A DNA stretch of 64,000 nucleotides from Micromonospora purpureochromogenes (GCF_900091515.1 NZ_LT607410.1:6448001-6512000); one strand, 5' to 3'; positions 7,782 through 16,689 are shown, counted from the first letter of the stretch. The notes: generated by a model from the letters alone, not told the origin. Made by a program: numbers and translations.

Positions 7782-8639
7782 GTGGACTCCGACGACATCG
7801 GCCTCTTCGGTCCGGGATCGGTCACCTGGAAGGTGCACGACGAGCCGGTCCTGATCGTCGCCGGCCTGCGCTCTCTCTACCTCCAGGCGCTGCATCCGCG
7901 GGCGATGGCCGGCGTGGCGCAGAACAGCAACTACCGCACCGACGCGTGGGGCCGGTTGGTCCGCACCGCCACGTACGTCGGCACCGTCATCTACGGCACC
8001 ACCGCCGAGGCGGAGGCGGCCAGCCGGCGGCTGCGCGGCCTGCACGCCCGGATGCGCGCGACCGACCCGTCGACCGGCGAGGAGTTCCGGATCGACGACC
8101 CGGCGCTGCTGCGCTGGGTGCACGTCACCGAGGTCGAGTCGTTCGTCAGCACCGCTCGCCGGGCCGGGCTGTCGCTGACCGACGCCGAGGTGGACGGCTA
8201 CTACGCCGAGCAGCGGCGCGCCGCCGCGCTGGTCGGGCTCGATCCGGCCGAGGTGCCCGGCAGCGCCGCCGAGGTCGCCGAGTACTACCGGACGGTACGG
8301 CCCGAGCTGCGGATGACCAGGGAGGCGGCCGAGACCGCCCTGTTCCTGACCGCGCCGCCGATCCCGTGGAAGCTGAGCCTGCCGGCGCGGCTGGGCCTGA
8401 GCCTCGGGCCGCCCCGCTGGGCGTACCTGGGGATCGCCGGCACCGCGCTCGGCCTGCTGCCGCCCTGGGCGCTGCGGCTGTACGGCGGCCTGGGGCTCCC
8501 CACCACCGCGCTCTCGGCCGACCTGGGCGTCCGCGCGCTGCGCCTCGCCCTGGCCGCGCTGCCCCGCGACTGGCGCGAGGGCCCGATGCAGCAGGCGGCC
8601 AAGGAACGGGCCGCCCGGCTCGCCGCGACAGCGGCCTGA
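7782..8639 (+). CDS. DUF2236 (MpaB-like) oxygenase
   Basis: 285-residue protein of the DUF2236 family, which includes the rubber oxygenase Lcp and mycophenolate-type MpaB heme enzymes. Recognisable blocks are LFGPGSVTWKVHDEPVLIVAGLR, where family members open, LQALHPRAMAGVAQNSNY, and RWVHVTEVESFV with the conserved histidine that in Lcp-type proteins ligates heme. Hydrophobic C-terminal stretches (LSLPARLGLSLGPP and AYLGIAGTALGLLPPWALRL) may touch the membrane. GTG at 7782. Substrate unknown. It lies 98 bp after fur on the same strand. Confidence 0.85.
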   Translation: MDSDDIGLFGPGSVTWKVHDEPVLIVAGLRSLYLQALHPRAMAGVAQNSNYRTDAWGRLVRTATYVGTVIYGTTAEAEAASRRLRGLHARMRATDPSTGEEFRIDDPALLRWVHVTEVESFVSTARRAGLSLTDAEVDGYYAEQRRAAALVGLDPAEVPGSAAEVAEYYRTVRPELRMTREAAETALFLTAPPIPWKLSLPARLGLSLGPPRWAYLGIAGTALGLLPPWALRLYGGLGLPTTALSADLGVRALRLALAALPRDWREGPMQQAAKERAARLAATAA

Positions 8640-8773
8640 TCCCCCGACGGTGCCGGTTCGGTCGGTCACCCCGGAGGGTGCGGCCCTACCCTGGCATCTT
8701 CCCGCCCGCCGCCCGGAGCGGTCGGCTCGGCATCCACCAGCCATGGCCGGTGTGACAAAGGGCGCTGACCGGC

Positions 8774-8808
8774 GGCCATCGCTCAGCGGCACCGTGCCGC
8801 TGGTGGCC
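8774..8808. terminator. Hairpin at convergent junction
   Basis: Nested inverted repeat: GGCCA/TGGCC outer arms and AGCGGCA/TGCCGCT inner arms around CCG, between the convergent DUF2236 and RecB-like genes. A candidate bidirectional terminator. Confidence 0.45.
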
Positions 8809-8821
8809 AGGCCCTCCCGCC

Positions 8822-9799
8822 TCAGCCCTCGCCGCCCGCAACCGCAGAGGAGTCGGTGCCGGCTGCGGCCGGGCGGTCCATCGCCGCCCACGGCTCGCGG
8901 GCGGGCACCTGCGCCCCCACCGGGCAGCTGCGGCGGTAGTCGCACCAGCCGCAGCGCGGCCCGGCCACCGGCGGGAACGCCTCGTCGGGATCGGCCCCGT
9001 CGGCGACCGCCCGCTCGGCGGCCATGATGTCGCGCGCGGTGTCCTCGGCCCGGGTGAGCTGCCGGGCCAGCGAGTCGGTGGTGTGGTCGTGCGCGGCGAC
9101 CGTCCCGGTGGGCAGGTGGTGCAGCTCCACCCGGCGGCACGGCCGGCGGAACGTCCGCTCGGCGGCGTACGCGTACAGCGCCAGCGCCTGCGAACCCCGC
9201 GCGTCGTCGGCGTCCAGCCCGGTGCGGCCGGTCTTGTAGTCGACGATGACCAGCTCGGGACCGTCCGGCCCGGGCCGGGAGTCGATCCGGTCGGCGCGGC
9301 CGTTGAAGGCCAGCACCGCCGTGCGGACCGCGACCACCCGCTCCACGCCGAGCGGGTCGGCGCCCGGCTCCAGCGTCTCGACGTACGCCTCCAGCCAGCC
9401 GAGCGCCCGCCGGTAGGCCTGCCGCTCCTGCTCGTCGTCGCGGTAGCCCTCGCGCACCCAGGTGCCCTTGAGCAGCCCGGCCAGCGCCTCCGGCCGGCGT
9501 CGCTCCGGGGTGAGCGCGTACCAGTTCTTCAGGGCGGTGTGCACGCTGGCGCCGAGCGAGTTGTGCGCCCACGGCGGCCCCTTGGGCGGGGCGGGCCGGT
9601 CGACGTAGGAGTAGCGGTAGCGGCGGGGGCAGTCCTCGTACGCGCCGAGCTTGCTGGGGGTGCAGACGAAGAGCCGCTCCGGCATGCCCTCGAAGCCCAG
9701 CTGCTCGGCCTGCTCGGCTCGGGGTCGGGGGGTGCCCGCGGATCGTCCGGCGGAGGAGGCTCGTCGCACGGGTCCGATCCTGCCACCCGGGTGCGACAC
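8822..9799 (-). CDS. RecB-like PD-(D/E)XK nuclease with Cys cluster
   Basis: 325-residue stand-alone RecB/Cas4/AddB-type exonuclease. The core has FNGRADRID, followed by ELVIVDYKTG (about residues 195-204), which supplies the catalytic Asp and Lys. An N-terminal cysteine (YEDCPRRYRY) and a C-terminal CGWCDYRRSC form the four-cysteine arrangement known to bind a [4Fe-4S] cluster in this family. It probably acts in DNA repair as a helicase-independent nuclease. GTG at 9799 gives a 38-residue polar leader; an internal ATG at 9685 (MPERLFVCTPSKL) is a reasonable alternative. It ends 22 bp before the marC start region on the same strand. Confidence 0.85.
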   Translation of the reverse strand: MSHPGGRIGPVRRASSAGRSAGTPRPRAEQAEQLGFEGMPERLFVCTPSKLGAYEDCPRRYRYSYVDRPAPPKGPPWAHNSLGASVHTALKNWYALTPERRRPEALAGLLKGTWVREGYRDDEQERQAYRRALGWLEAYVETLEPGADPLGVERVVAVRTAVLAFNGRADRIDSRPGPDGPELVIVDYKTGRTGLDADDARGSQALALYAYAAERTFRRPCRRVELHHLPTGTVAAHDHTTDSLARQLTRAEDTARDIMAAERAVADGADPDEAFPPVAGPRCGWCDYRRSCPVGAQVPAREPWAAMDRPAAAGTDSSAVAGGEG

Positions 9800-9834
9800 C
9801 GCCCCGCCCGCATCGCCGGCGGGGCCCGGCCGGG

Positions 9835-10449
9835 TCAGGCCATGTTCACGTACTGGGTGACGAACGCGGCGACCGCGTCGGCGATGAGCTGCACGGCGAT
9901 GGCGGCCAGCAGCAGCCCGGCGATCCGGGTCAGCACCTCGATGCCGCCCGGGCGCAGGATCTTGACGATGCCGCCGGAGAAGCGCAGCACGACCCAGACG
10001 GTGATCATCACGGCGACGATCGCGGCGGCGATCGCGGAGTGGTCGCCGAGCCCGTCGGCCTGCTGCACGAAGAGCATGGTGGCCACGATGGCACCCGGAC
10101 CGGCCAGCAGCGGGGTGCCCAGCGGCACCAGCGCGATGTTGGAGGTGACCTGCTGGCTGGGGTCGTCGGCCTTACCGGTCAGCAGCTCCAGCGCGACCAG
10201 CACCAGCAGCAGGCCGCCGGCCGCCTGCAACGCCGGCAGGTCCACGTGCAGGTAGTCGAGGAGCGTCTGACCGGCCACCGCGAAGATCACGATCACGCCG
10301 AGCGCCAACGCGACCGCCTGCCAGGCGGCCCGGTTACGGTCTCGCGCGGCCAGCGGCCCGGTCAGGGCGAGGAAGATGGGCATCATGCCCGGCGGGTCGA
10401 CGATTACCAGCAGGGTCACGAAGACCTCACCGAAGAGCTTGAGATCCAC
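9835..10449 (-). CDS. MarC family integral membrane protein
   Basis: 204-residue protein with six predicted helices in the UPF0056/MarC family. The conserved VIVDPPGMMPIFLALT near the N-terminus and the re-entrant-like NIALVPLGTPLLAGPGAI in the middle mark the family. The original link of MarC to multiple antibiotic resistance has been withdrawn in E. coli, so function is open. GTG at 10449 lies six bases after TACGGT (10456-10461), a leaderless arrangement. It is next to the PHP phosphoesterase gene, a frequent actinobacterial pairing. Confidence 0.92.
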   Translation of the reverse strand: MDLKLFGEVFVTLLVIVDPPGMMPIFLALTGPLAARDRNRAAWQAVALALGVIVIFAVAGQTLLDYLHVDLPALQAAGGLLLVLVALELLTGKADDPSQQVTSNIALVPLGTPLLAGPGAIVATMLFVQQADGLGDHSAIAAAIVAVMITVWVVLRFSGGIVKILRPGGIEVLTRIAGLLLAAIAVQLIADAVAAFVTQYVNMA

Positions 10450-10489
10450 CGGCTAACCGTAGTCGGGCCGCTGTGGACGGCAACGGGGA

Positions 10490-11356
10490 TCAGCCGGAAG
10501 CGACCCCGGTCACTCCGGAGGCCGCCGCGACGATCCGCTCGTACGCCTCGGGGGCGGTGGTGTGCGCGCCCAGCCGGACGGTCTTGTGCGTGCCGTGGAA
10601 GTCCGACGAGCCGGTCACCAGCAGGCCCAGCTCGGCGGCGAGCGCGCGCACGTGCGCGACCTCGGCCGGGGAATGGTCCTCGTGGTCGGCCTCCAGTCCG
10701 GCCAGCCCGGCCGCGGCCAGCTCGACGATCAGCTCGTCCGGCACGATCCGGCCCCGCCGGGTCGCCCGCGGGTGCGCGAAGACCGGTGCGCCCCCGGCGG
10801 CCCGGATCAGCTCGACCGCCCGGAACACGTCCACGTCCTCCTTCGGCAGCCGGTAGCGCTCGCCCAGCCAGTCCACCCCGAACGCCTCGGTCGTGGTGGC
10901 GACCAGGCCGGCCCGGATGAGCGCCGCGGCGATGTGCGGCCGGCCGACCGTTCCGCCGCCGGCCGCGGCCATGATCTCCGGCCAGCTGATGTCGACCCCG
11001 TCGGCGCGCAGCAGCTCGACGATCCGCTCGCCGCGCACCTCGCGGGCGAGCCGCACCCGGGCCAGCTCGGCGACGAGCTCCGGGTGGTCCGGGTCGAAGA
11101 GGTACGCGAGCAGGTGCAGCGGGACGGCCGGCTCCACCCCGTGCCACCGGCAGGAGATCTCCGCGCCGCGGATCAGGGTCAGGCCGGGCGGCAGCGCCCG
11201 CACGGCGGCGTCCCAGCCGGCGGTGGTGTCGTGGTCGGTGATGGCGACGACGTCCAGCCCGGCGTCGGCGGCGGCGCGGACCAGCTCGGCCGGGCTCAGC
11301 GTGCCGTCGCTGGCGGTGGAGTGGGTGTGCAGGTCGATCGCCGGACGCGAGATCAC
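10490..11356 (-). CDS. PHP-domain phosphoesterase
   Basis: 288-residue metal-dependent phosphoesterase. The PHP motifs are all visible: DLHTHSTASDGTLSP at the N-terminus, AITDHDTTAGW (about residues 38-48), a GAEI/H region, FAHPRATRRG, and a terminal GSDFHG. These supply the His/Asp ligands of the tri-metal centre. Relatives (YciV/RNase AM type) hydrolyse 3',5'-nucleoside bisphosphates or trim 5' ends of RNA; the exact substrate here is not determined. GTG at 11356 is six bases after TAGCGT (11363-11368), a leaderless-type promoter. Confidence 0.9.
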   Translation of the reverse strand: MISRPAIDLHTHSTASDGTLSPAELVRAAADAGLDVVAITDHDTTAGWDAAVRALPPGLTLIRGAEISCRWHGVEPAVPLHLLAYLFDPDHPELVAELARVRLAREVRGERIVELLRADGVDISWPEIMAAAGGGTVGRPHIAAALIRAGLVATTTEAFGVDWLGERYRLPKEDVDVFRAVELIRAAGGAPVFAHPRATRRGRIVPDELIVELAAAGLAGLEADHEDHSPAEVAHVRALAAELGLLVTGSSDFHGTHKTVRLGAHTTAPEAYERIVAAASGVTGVASG

Positions 11357-11379
11357 GCTCCGACGCTACCGCCCGGCCG

Positions 11380-12636
11380 TCAGGAGGCGCCGGCCACCAC
11401 GACCGGGCGCTCGCCTGGGGTGACCCCGCTCAGCATCGTCGTGGAGGCCCTGCCCCCGGCCAGGACCTTGTCGGGGTCGATCCGCGCCAGCGCCCCGCCC
11501 CGGTCGACGTACGCGGCCATCGTGGCGCCGTTCCACGCCACCTCGCCGCTGATCGTCGGGCCGGCGGCCCGGGCGGCGTGGCCGGGTTCCGGGCCGGTGA
11601 GGTCGACCAGGAGCGCGCCGTCGGTCCCGCCGGTACGGCCGTTGACCAGCAGCCACCGACCGTCGGGGGAGACAGCGCCGAGGCCGTCCCCGGCCAGCGG
11701 AGCCGCGCAGCCGGTGGCGGTGGGCGCGAGATCGGCCGGGTCGAGCACCGCCAGGCAGGACCGGCCCGGGTTCCCGTCGGCGGGCACCCGGCCGATGGGC
11801 CGACCGTCGGGCAGCGCGCCGTAGACGTCGAGGACCCGGCGGTCGCCGTCGGGCAGCGGACCCGCGGCGGGCCGCCACAGCAGGTGGCCGCCGGTGCGGG
11901 AGCGCACCAGGACGCGGTCGCCGACGAAGCGGACCGGCGTGGCGCCGTGCGCGGCGGTCGTACCGGCGGTGGCGAGGAGCCGGTTGGCGACCAGGCCGGC
12001 CGCGAAGAGCCCGTCGCCGTCCCGCCAGGCCACCTGCCGGCCGTCCGGGCTCAGCACGACCGCCTCGGCGCCGGCCAGCAGCACCTGCGGGGCGTCGCCG
12101 GACGGCACGACCCAGAGGGTGCGTCCGGCCGGCGTGGGTGCCCCCACCACCAGCCAGCCGCCGTGCTCGGGCAGCCGCTGGGCCCGTTCGACCGGGCCGA
12201 TGCCCAGGTCGTACCGCTTTCCCTCGGCGGTGACCAGCGCACCGCCGACGATGAGTTCGACCTCTCCCTCGGCGCGCGGGGCCGGTGGATCGGGGGCGAC
12301 CGGCCAGGCGGGCGCGGTGGCGCCACCGCGCGGGTCGCCGAGCACCACGGTGGGTGTGGTGGAACGGCCGGGGTGGCCCTCGAGCTGCGCCATCCCGGCG
12401 GTCACCGCCGCCGTGGCGACCGCGGCCAGCGACAGCCCGGTCAGCGTCCGCCGGTGACGGACCCGCCGGGCCCGGCCGATGGCCAGCCCCGCCGGATCGG
12501 CGGCCAACGGCGGAGGCACGGCGACCCGGCGGGAGAAGGTCTCCCGCAGCGCCCGCTCCAGGTCGTCCTGCGTCACAGCCATTGGACGCTCCGGGCCGCC
12601 GGTCTGGTTGTCCCGCGCGGCCGGGGTCCGCTTCAC
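11380..12636 (-). CDS. Membrane-anchored partner of the SigE-family sigma factor
   Basis: 418 residues. The cytoplasmic N-terminus (QDDLERALRETFSRRVAVPPP) resembles the short region preceding the membrane helix in anti-sigma-like or CU044-type proteins. One helix (TLTGLSLAAVATAAVTAGMA) follows, then a long extracytoplasmic part with repeated SPDGR(Q/W) blocks (SPDGRQVAWRDGDG, SPDGRWLLVNGRTGG), suggesting a TolB/WD-like beta-propeller. It starts at GTG 12636, overlapping the sigma stop by four bases (GTGA), with GGAG ahead, so it is translationally coupled; ATG 12582 is an alternative. Its likely role is sensing or restraining the sigma factor. No ZAS zinc motif is present. Confidence 0.7.
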   Translation of the reverse strand: MKRTPAARDNQTGGPERPMAVTQDDLERALRETFSRRVAVPPPLAADPAGLAIGRARRVRHRRTLTGLSLAAVATAAVTAGMAQLEGHPGRSTTPTVVLGDPRGGATAPAWPVAPDPPAPRAEGEVELIVGGALVTAEGKRYDLGIGPVERAQRLPEHGGWLVVGAPTPAGRTLWVVPSGDAPQVLLAGAEAVVLSPDGRQVAWRDGDGLFAAGLVANRLLATAGTTAAHGATPVRFVGDRVLVRSRTGGHLLWRPAAGPLPDGDRRVLDVYGALPDGRPIGRVPADGNPGRSCLAVLDPADLAPTATGCAAPLAGDGLGAVSPDGRWLLVNGRTGGTDGALLVDLTGPEPGHAARAAGPTISGEVAWNGATMAAYVDRGGALARIDPDKVLAGGRASTTMLSGVTPGERPVVVAGAS

Positions 12637-13406
12637 CGGGTCTCCGCCGGGACGGCCGCCCGGGGGCGGACGGCACCGGGCACGGGCAGTTCGGGCCGCC
12701 CATCCGCTCCGGCGGGCACGTCCCGGCCGGCACCGCGGGCCTCGGCCGGGCGGGGCGACGGGGTGGTCGCGCCGCTCCCGGCCGTCCGCCCCGGCCGCCC
12801 GGTCCGCGGGGCACGCCGTGGGCCGGCCGGTTCCGGGGGTACGACCGCAGCCGCCCCGGACGACGCGGGCCGCCCCACGGTCGGGGTCGCCGTCTCCGGC
12901 AGTTCCCGTGCCGCCTCCTCGCCGAGTCGACGGCGCAGGGTGGCCAGCGCGCGGGAGGTCTGGCTCTTCACCGTGCCGGGCGAGATCTCCAGCAGCGCGG
13001 CGGTCTGCGCCTCCGACATGTCCTCGTAGAAGCGCAGGACCAGCACGGCCCGCTGCCGGGCGGGCAGCGCGGTCAGGTGCCGCCAGAGCACGTCCCGGTC
13101 GAGCTGCTGCTCGATCTCGTCGACCCCGGCCCGCTCGGGCAGCACCTCGGTGGGGCGTTCACCGTGCCAGCGCCGCCGCCACCAACTGGTCGAGGTGTTG
13201 ACCATGACCCGCCGGGCGTACGGCTCGATCGCCTCGATCCCGCCGAGCCGCTTGCAGGCCAGGTACGTCTTGGTCAGTGCGGTCTGGAGCAGGTCCTCGG
13301 CGGTGGCCCAGTCCCCCGCCAGCAGGTACGCGGTGCGCAGCAGGGCGCTGGAGCGCGCCGCGACGAAGTCGCGGAACTCCTCCTCGAGCAGATCCCGCTC
13401 GGCCAC
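12633..13406 (-). CDS. SigE-family (ECF) RNA polymerase sigma factor with long C-terminal tail
   Basis: 257 residues. Region 2 (LLRTAYLLAGDWATAEDLLQ ... RRVMVNTSTSWWRRRWHGE) and region 4 (LTALPARQRAVLVLRFYEDMSEAQTAALL ... GTVKSQTSRALATLRRRL) are complete and of the actinobacterial SigE70/SigE-type ECF group. After about residue 170 an extra tail of about 85 residues, rich in Pro, Ala and Arg, extends beyond the usual length. GTG at 13406 follows GGAGGTGACGC. It is coupled to the downstream membrane partner gene. This is not the sigE of the htrA-tatB block, which is elsewhere and absent. Confidence 0.9.
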   Translation of the reverse strand: MAERDLLEEEFRDFVAARSSALLRTAYLLAGDWATAEDLLQTALTKTYLACKRLGGIEAIEPYARRVMVNTSTSWWRRRWHGERPTEVLPERAGVDEIEQQLDRDVLWRHLTALPARQRAVLVLRFYEDMSEAQTAALLEISPGTVKSQTSRALATLRRRLGEEAARELPETATPTVGRPASSGAAAVVPPEPAGPRRAPRTGRPGRTAGSGATTPSPRPAEARGAGRDVPAGADGRPELPVPGAVRPRAAVPAETR

Positions 13407-13509
13407 GCGTCACCTCCGCACCCCGCCCCTGCAGGCAGGGTGCCATGGCCGAGGCGGCGGGGTCGACGGCGAAAGGTTCGCAGTTCCTCCGATGAACGGA
13501 CGAAAAGCT

Positions 13510-14391
13510 TCAGGCGCCGTCGTCGGCCTTGGCCTCGTCGGCCTCCTTGCCCAGCCGCGCCTCGACCGCCTGCGGCTCGTACATCTCCTCGACCACACGC
13601 AGGTAGAGCTCGTTCGGGTTCGGCAGGTTCTTGATCTCCCGCAGCGCCTGCTCCTGGCCCGCGGACTCCAGCACGAAGGTGCCGTAGTTGAGCGCGCGGC
13701 CGGTCGGGCTCTGCTCGTACTTCATGTCGGTGACCCGGACCAGCGGCATCATGGCGACCCGGCGGGTGATGATGCCGTTGACGACCATGACCCGTTTGTT
13801 GGTGAGGATGAAGCGGTCGTACCACCAGTCGGCGACCCGCCAGGCGACCCAGCCCATCACCGCGAACCAGAGCAGCACCGCGACGGTGGTGAGGGCGCCG
13901 ACGTCCTGCCCGGCGAGGAAGCCGGAGAGGTAGCCGAGGATGAAGGTCGCGGCGATGCCGACGACGATCGGAGTGGCGAGGTGGATCCAGTGCCGCTTCC
14001 ACTCGCCCCGGTAGCGCTCGGTGGGGAAGAGGTAGCGGGCGACCAGCGAGCTGGGCTCGTCCTCCAGGGGCAGCACCCGCCGGGGACCCATCGGCATGCC
14101 GGAGGCGTCCACCCGCAGCCCGGCCAGCTCCTCCTCGGAGATGGTGGCCTGCTGGTAGCCGGCCTCCGGATCGCGCGCCCAGGTCCGCCCGGAGCGGCCC
14201 TCACCGGCGTATCCGGGCCCGTCGCCGTAGCCGATGTCGTCCGAAAGGGACGGACCGTCGGAGAGGCCCGGGCCGGAGCCGTAACCCGGACCGTCGTCGG
14301 GACGGAACCGCGGGATCGGCTCGGTGTCCCGCTCCCGGCGCTCCCGGTCGGGGTCGTCGGGATCGAAGGGGGGTCCGGAGGGGCTGCCCAT
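13510..14391 (-). CDS. PH-domain (bPH2/YdbT-like) membrane protein
   Basis: 293 residues. The first 75 are polar and Gly/Asp/Pro-rich. Two membrane helices (about 134-158 and 165-188) precede a bacterial PH domain with DRFILTNKRVMVVNGIITRRVAMMPL, the classic strand pattern, and NYGTFVLESAGQEQALREIKNLPNP. The C-terminal helix is charged. ATG at 14391. It lies six bases after a 52-aa membrane protein gene, so the two probably form one operon. Function is unknown; relatives are thought to act in membrane or envelope stress. Confidence 0.85.
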   Translation of the reverse strand: MGSPSGPPFDPDDPDRERRERDTEPIPRFRPDDGPGYGSGPGLSDGPSLSDDIGYGDGPGYAGEGRSGRTWARDPEAGYQQATISEEELAGLRVDASGMPMGPRRVLPLEDEPSSLVARYLFPTERYRGEWKRHWIHLATPIVVGIAATFILGYLSGFLAGQDVGALTTVAVLLWFAVMGWVAWRVADWWYDRFILTNKRVMVVNGIITRRVAMMPLVRVTDMKYEQSPTGRALNYGTFVLESAGQEQALREIKNLPNPNELYLRVVEEMYEPQAVEARLGKEADEAKADDGA

Positions 14392-14397
14392 GGGCGG

Positions 14398-14556
14398 TCA
14401 GGCGACGAGGCTGGTGAAGAAGTCGCCGAAGCCCTGGGCGATGTCCATGATGCCGCCGCCGAGCGACTTGAAGACGTCCGCGGCGGAGTTCGGCCGGTAG
14501 GCGACGAAGAAGATCAAGAATGCGACGCCGGCCCAGGTGAGGACCTTCTTGACCAT
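14398..14556 (-). CDS. Small single-pass membrane protein (52 aa)
   Basis: Begins MVKKVLTWAGVAFLIFFVAY, a basic start plus one hydrophobic helix, followed by an amphipathic C-terminal half (FKSLGGGIMDIAQGFGDFF). It is a short conserved-looking actinobacterial type. ATG at 14556 follows GAGAGGATGG. It is immediately upstream of, and co-directional with, the PH-domain gene; the two proteins may work together at the membrane. No known family was recognised. Confidence 0.75.
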   Translation of the reverse strand: MVKKVLTWAGVAFLIFFVAYRPNSAADVFKSLGGGIMDIAQGFGDFFTSLVA

Positions 14557-14673
14557 AGCGGGCCATCCTCTCGCGCGGGGCCGGGTCCGTTTACCGCAGC
14601 GGCACCCAGAGTATCAGTATGGTGTCGTACAGTGAATATCTGCGTCCGCTCCCTGACAAGTCCGTCAGGGCGG

Positions 14674-15375
14674 TCATGCCCTGCCGTGCAGGTTGGGTGA
14701 CGGAGCGCCGTACACGAGCTCGGGCGGTGTCCACTCGGAAAGGTCGTGCAGGACGACGTCTTCCGCGAGGAGGTGACCCGCGCTCGCCGGCCAGGCTATC
14801 GCATGTAGCCACATTCCCCGAGCCTCGCCCGCGTACGCGCTTCGATCCGCCGCCGAATGGACCAGCCACAGTGGAGTGGGGTGGCCACCGACCTTGATCC
14901 GGGCCGGCTCGACGTGCTCCGGGTGGCCCGGCCCCGGGCCGGGGCCGGTGAGCGCCGCCGCGAGTTCGGGCCCCGGATCCGGCCCGGACACCCCGGCGAA
15001 GCGGGCGCCCAGCCCGACGCCCGGCTCCTCGGCCACCAGCAGCAGTTCGGCCGGCCCCCCGCCCAGCGGCGCCGGCCCGGCGCAGCCCACCGCCGTGGCC
15101 CGTACGCCGGAGGCGTCGTCCCCGGCCCAGCCGACCCCGGTGACCGTCCAACCCTGCGGCAGCGGCCACGGACACCACAGCGGCACCCGGGGTCGCTCGG
15201 CCTTCTCGTCGGCGACGACGCGGTCGACCACGCTCGCCATGATCTCGGCTCCGATGTGCTCGGGTACGTGCAGCGGCGCGACCGGGCCGCACCGCGCGCA
15301 CCGCGACTCGGGGTGCATCAGGTCGGGGAGCCGGACCTGGCCGGCGCACCTCGGACAACTCACCACGACACTCAC
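14674..15375 (-). CDS. DUF6758-like protein with N-terminal zinc ribbon
   Basis: 233-residue cytoplasmic protein. CPRC (residues 7-10) and CARC (about 26-29) form a zinc ribbon. The remainder carries LPQGWTVTGVGWAGDDASGV and WLVHSAADRSAYAGEARGMW, blocks I associate with an uncharacterised actinobacterial family (DUF6758). GTG at 15375. It is probably monocistronic. Function unknown. The middle has a Gly/Pro-rich spacer (GPGPGPGHPEH). Confidence 0.7.
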   Translation of the reverse strand: MSVVVSCPRCAGQVRLPDLMHPESRCARCGPVAPLHVPEHIGAEIMASVVDRVVADEKAERPRVPLWCPWPLPQGWTVTGVGWAGDDASGVRATAVGCAGPAPLGGGPAELLLVAEEPGVGLGARFAGVSGPDPGPELAAALTGPGPGPGHPEHVEPARIKVGGHPTPLWLVHSAADRSAYAGEARGMWLHAIAWPASAGHLLAEDVVLHDLSEWTPPELVYGAPSPNLHGRA

Positions 15376-15449
15376 ATCCCCACCGTGGCCCCCGGCCAGC
15401 GGCCCGTCAAGCGGAGCGGCCGTTTCCCTTCGGCGAGCCCCGGGCGACC

Positions 15450-16073
15450 TCAGCCGGGCGGCGGGCCGGCGTGCGCCCGGATCCAGGCGTGCATGGCGAT
15501 GCCGCTGGCCACGCCGGCGTTGATCGACCGGGTCGAGCCGTACTGGGCGATGGAGAAGAGCTGGTCACAGGCGTCGCGGGCCGGGTCGGACAGGCCCGGT
15601 CCCTCCTGGCCGAAGAGGAGCACGCAACGGCGGGGCAGGGTGGTGGTCTCCAGCGGCCGGGAGCCGGGCAGGTTGTCGATGCCCACCACCGGCAGGTCCC
15701 GCCCGGCGGCCCAGTCGACGAACTCCTCGATCGTCGGGTGGTGCCGGACGTGCTGGTAGCGGTCGGTCACCATGGCGCCGCGCCGGTTCCACCGGCGCAG
15801 CCCGACGATGTGCACCTCGGCGGCGAGGAAGGCGTTGGCGTTGCGGACCACCGTGCCGATGTTGAAGTCGTGCTGCCAGTTCTCGATCGCCACGTGGAAG
15901 TCGTGCCGGCGCTCGTCCAGGTCGGCGACGACGGCCTCGCGCCGCCAGTACCGGTAGCGGTCGACCACGTTGCGCCGGTCGCCGGCGGCGAGCAGCTCGG
16001 GGTCGTAGCGCGGGTCGTCCGGCGGGTCGCCGGGCCACGGTCCGACACCGACGTCGAGCTGGTCCTCGGTCAC
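15450..16073 (-). CDS. TrmH/SpoU-family RNA methyltransferase
   Basis: 207-residue SPOUT methyltransferase that should transfer a methyl group from SAM to a ribose in tRNA or rRNA. Motif 1 (HDFNIGTVVRNANAF), motif 2 (CVLLFGQEGPGLSD) and motif 3 (STRSINAGVASGIAMHAW) are intact, including the knot that binds SAM. Two in-frame GTGs are possible; GTG at 16073 lies nine bases after TACCCT (16083-16088) and is preferred over 16079. The target RNA cannot be told from sequence. Confidence 0.9.
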   Translation of the reverse strand: MTEDQLDVGVGPWPGDPPDDPRYDPELLAAGDRRNVVDRYRYWRREAVVADLDERRHDFHVAIENWQHDFNIGTVVRNANAFLAAEVHIVGLRRWNRRGAMVTDRYQHVRHHPTIEEFVDWAAGRDLPVVGIDNLPGSRPLETTTLPRRCVLLFGQEGPGLSDPARDACDQLFSIAQYGSTRSINAGVASGIAMHAWIRAHAGPPPG

Positions 16074-16122
16074 GGTCACAAGAGGGTACGGCCGGCCGGG
16101 GCACCCCCCGACGCCACCCCGG

Positions 16123-16611
16123 TCACCGCAGCCCCAGAGCACCACCGAGCCGGTCCAGCAACCGTCGGTCGGCGGGACCGGGCGGATCGCCGGCCCGGCA
16201 GACCCGGGCGGCCACCGACTCCACCCACTGCCGGTACGCGGCCGAGTCGGCCGGGTCGGCCCGCCGGTCGAGTACGCGTACCGCGGCCCGGCAGGCGGCG
16301 AGGAGGTCGACCAGGTCGGTGAGCCGGTCGGTCTGGGCCGGCGCGCCGTCGTGCCGGGCGTAGATCGCCGCGACGACGGCGCGTACCAGGTCGCTGTCGG
16401 AGGCCCGGCCGGCGGCCACGGCGTCGAGCCCGGCGAGCCCGGCGGCGACGCCGCGGGGCGGGCGGCCGGGCGTGGGGGAGGCGGCGGCCACGAGTACCCG
16501 GCCGGGCAGGGTGGTGAGCAGGTCCCACTCGGCGGCGGAGTAGACGGCGGTGGTCAGCGGTGCGGCACGACGTCCGGCAGAGGGCGGCTCTCCGGCGAGG
16601 GAGTGGCTCAT
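16123..16611 (-). CDS. Hypothetical actinobacterial protein (162 aa)
   Basis: Cytoplasmic protein, mostly alpha-helical by composition, Ala/Arg-rich, with blocks TTAVYSAAEWDLLTTLPGRVLVAAAS, DLVRAVVAAIYARHD and QWVESVAARVC. No catalytic or DNA-binding motif was recognised. The ATG at 16611 follows GGAGGTCCTG, which decides the start within a much longer open frame. A hairpin terminator at 16652-16689 separates it from the MaoC gene upstream. Function unknown. Confidence 0.65.
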   Translation of the reverse strand: MSHSLAGEPPSAGRRAAPLTTAVYSAAEWDLLTTLPGRVLVAAASPTPGRPPRGVAAGLAGLDAVAAGRASDSDLVRAVVAAIYARHDGAPAQTDRLTDLVDLLAACRAAVRVLDRRADPADSAAYRQWVESVAARVCRAGDPPGPADRRLLDRLGGALGLR

Positions 16612-16651
16612 CAGGACCTCCGGCGCCAGCATATGCCCCGGATCGCGAAAA

Positions 16652-16689
16652 GGGCCCCTTCCCGACCAGAACACGGTGGGAAGGGGCCC
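16652..16689. terminator. Strong hairpin downstream of the MaoC gene
   Basis: 12-bp perfect stem GGGCCCCTTCCC / GGGAAGGGGCCC with a 14-nt loop, 14 bases past the MaoC stop and upstream of the next minus-strand gene. Confidence 0.65.
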
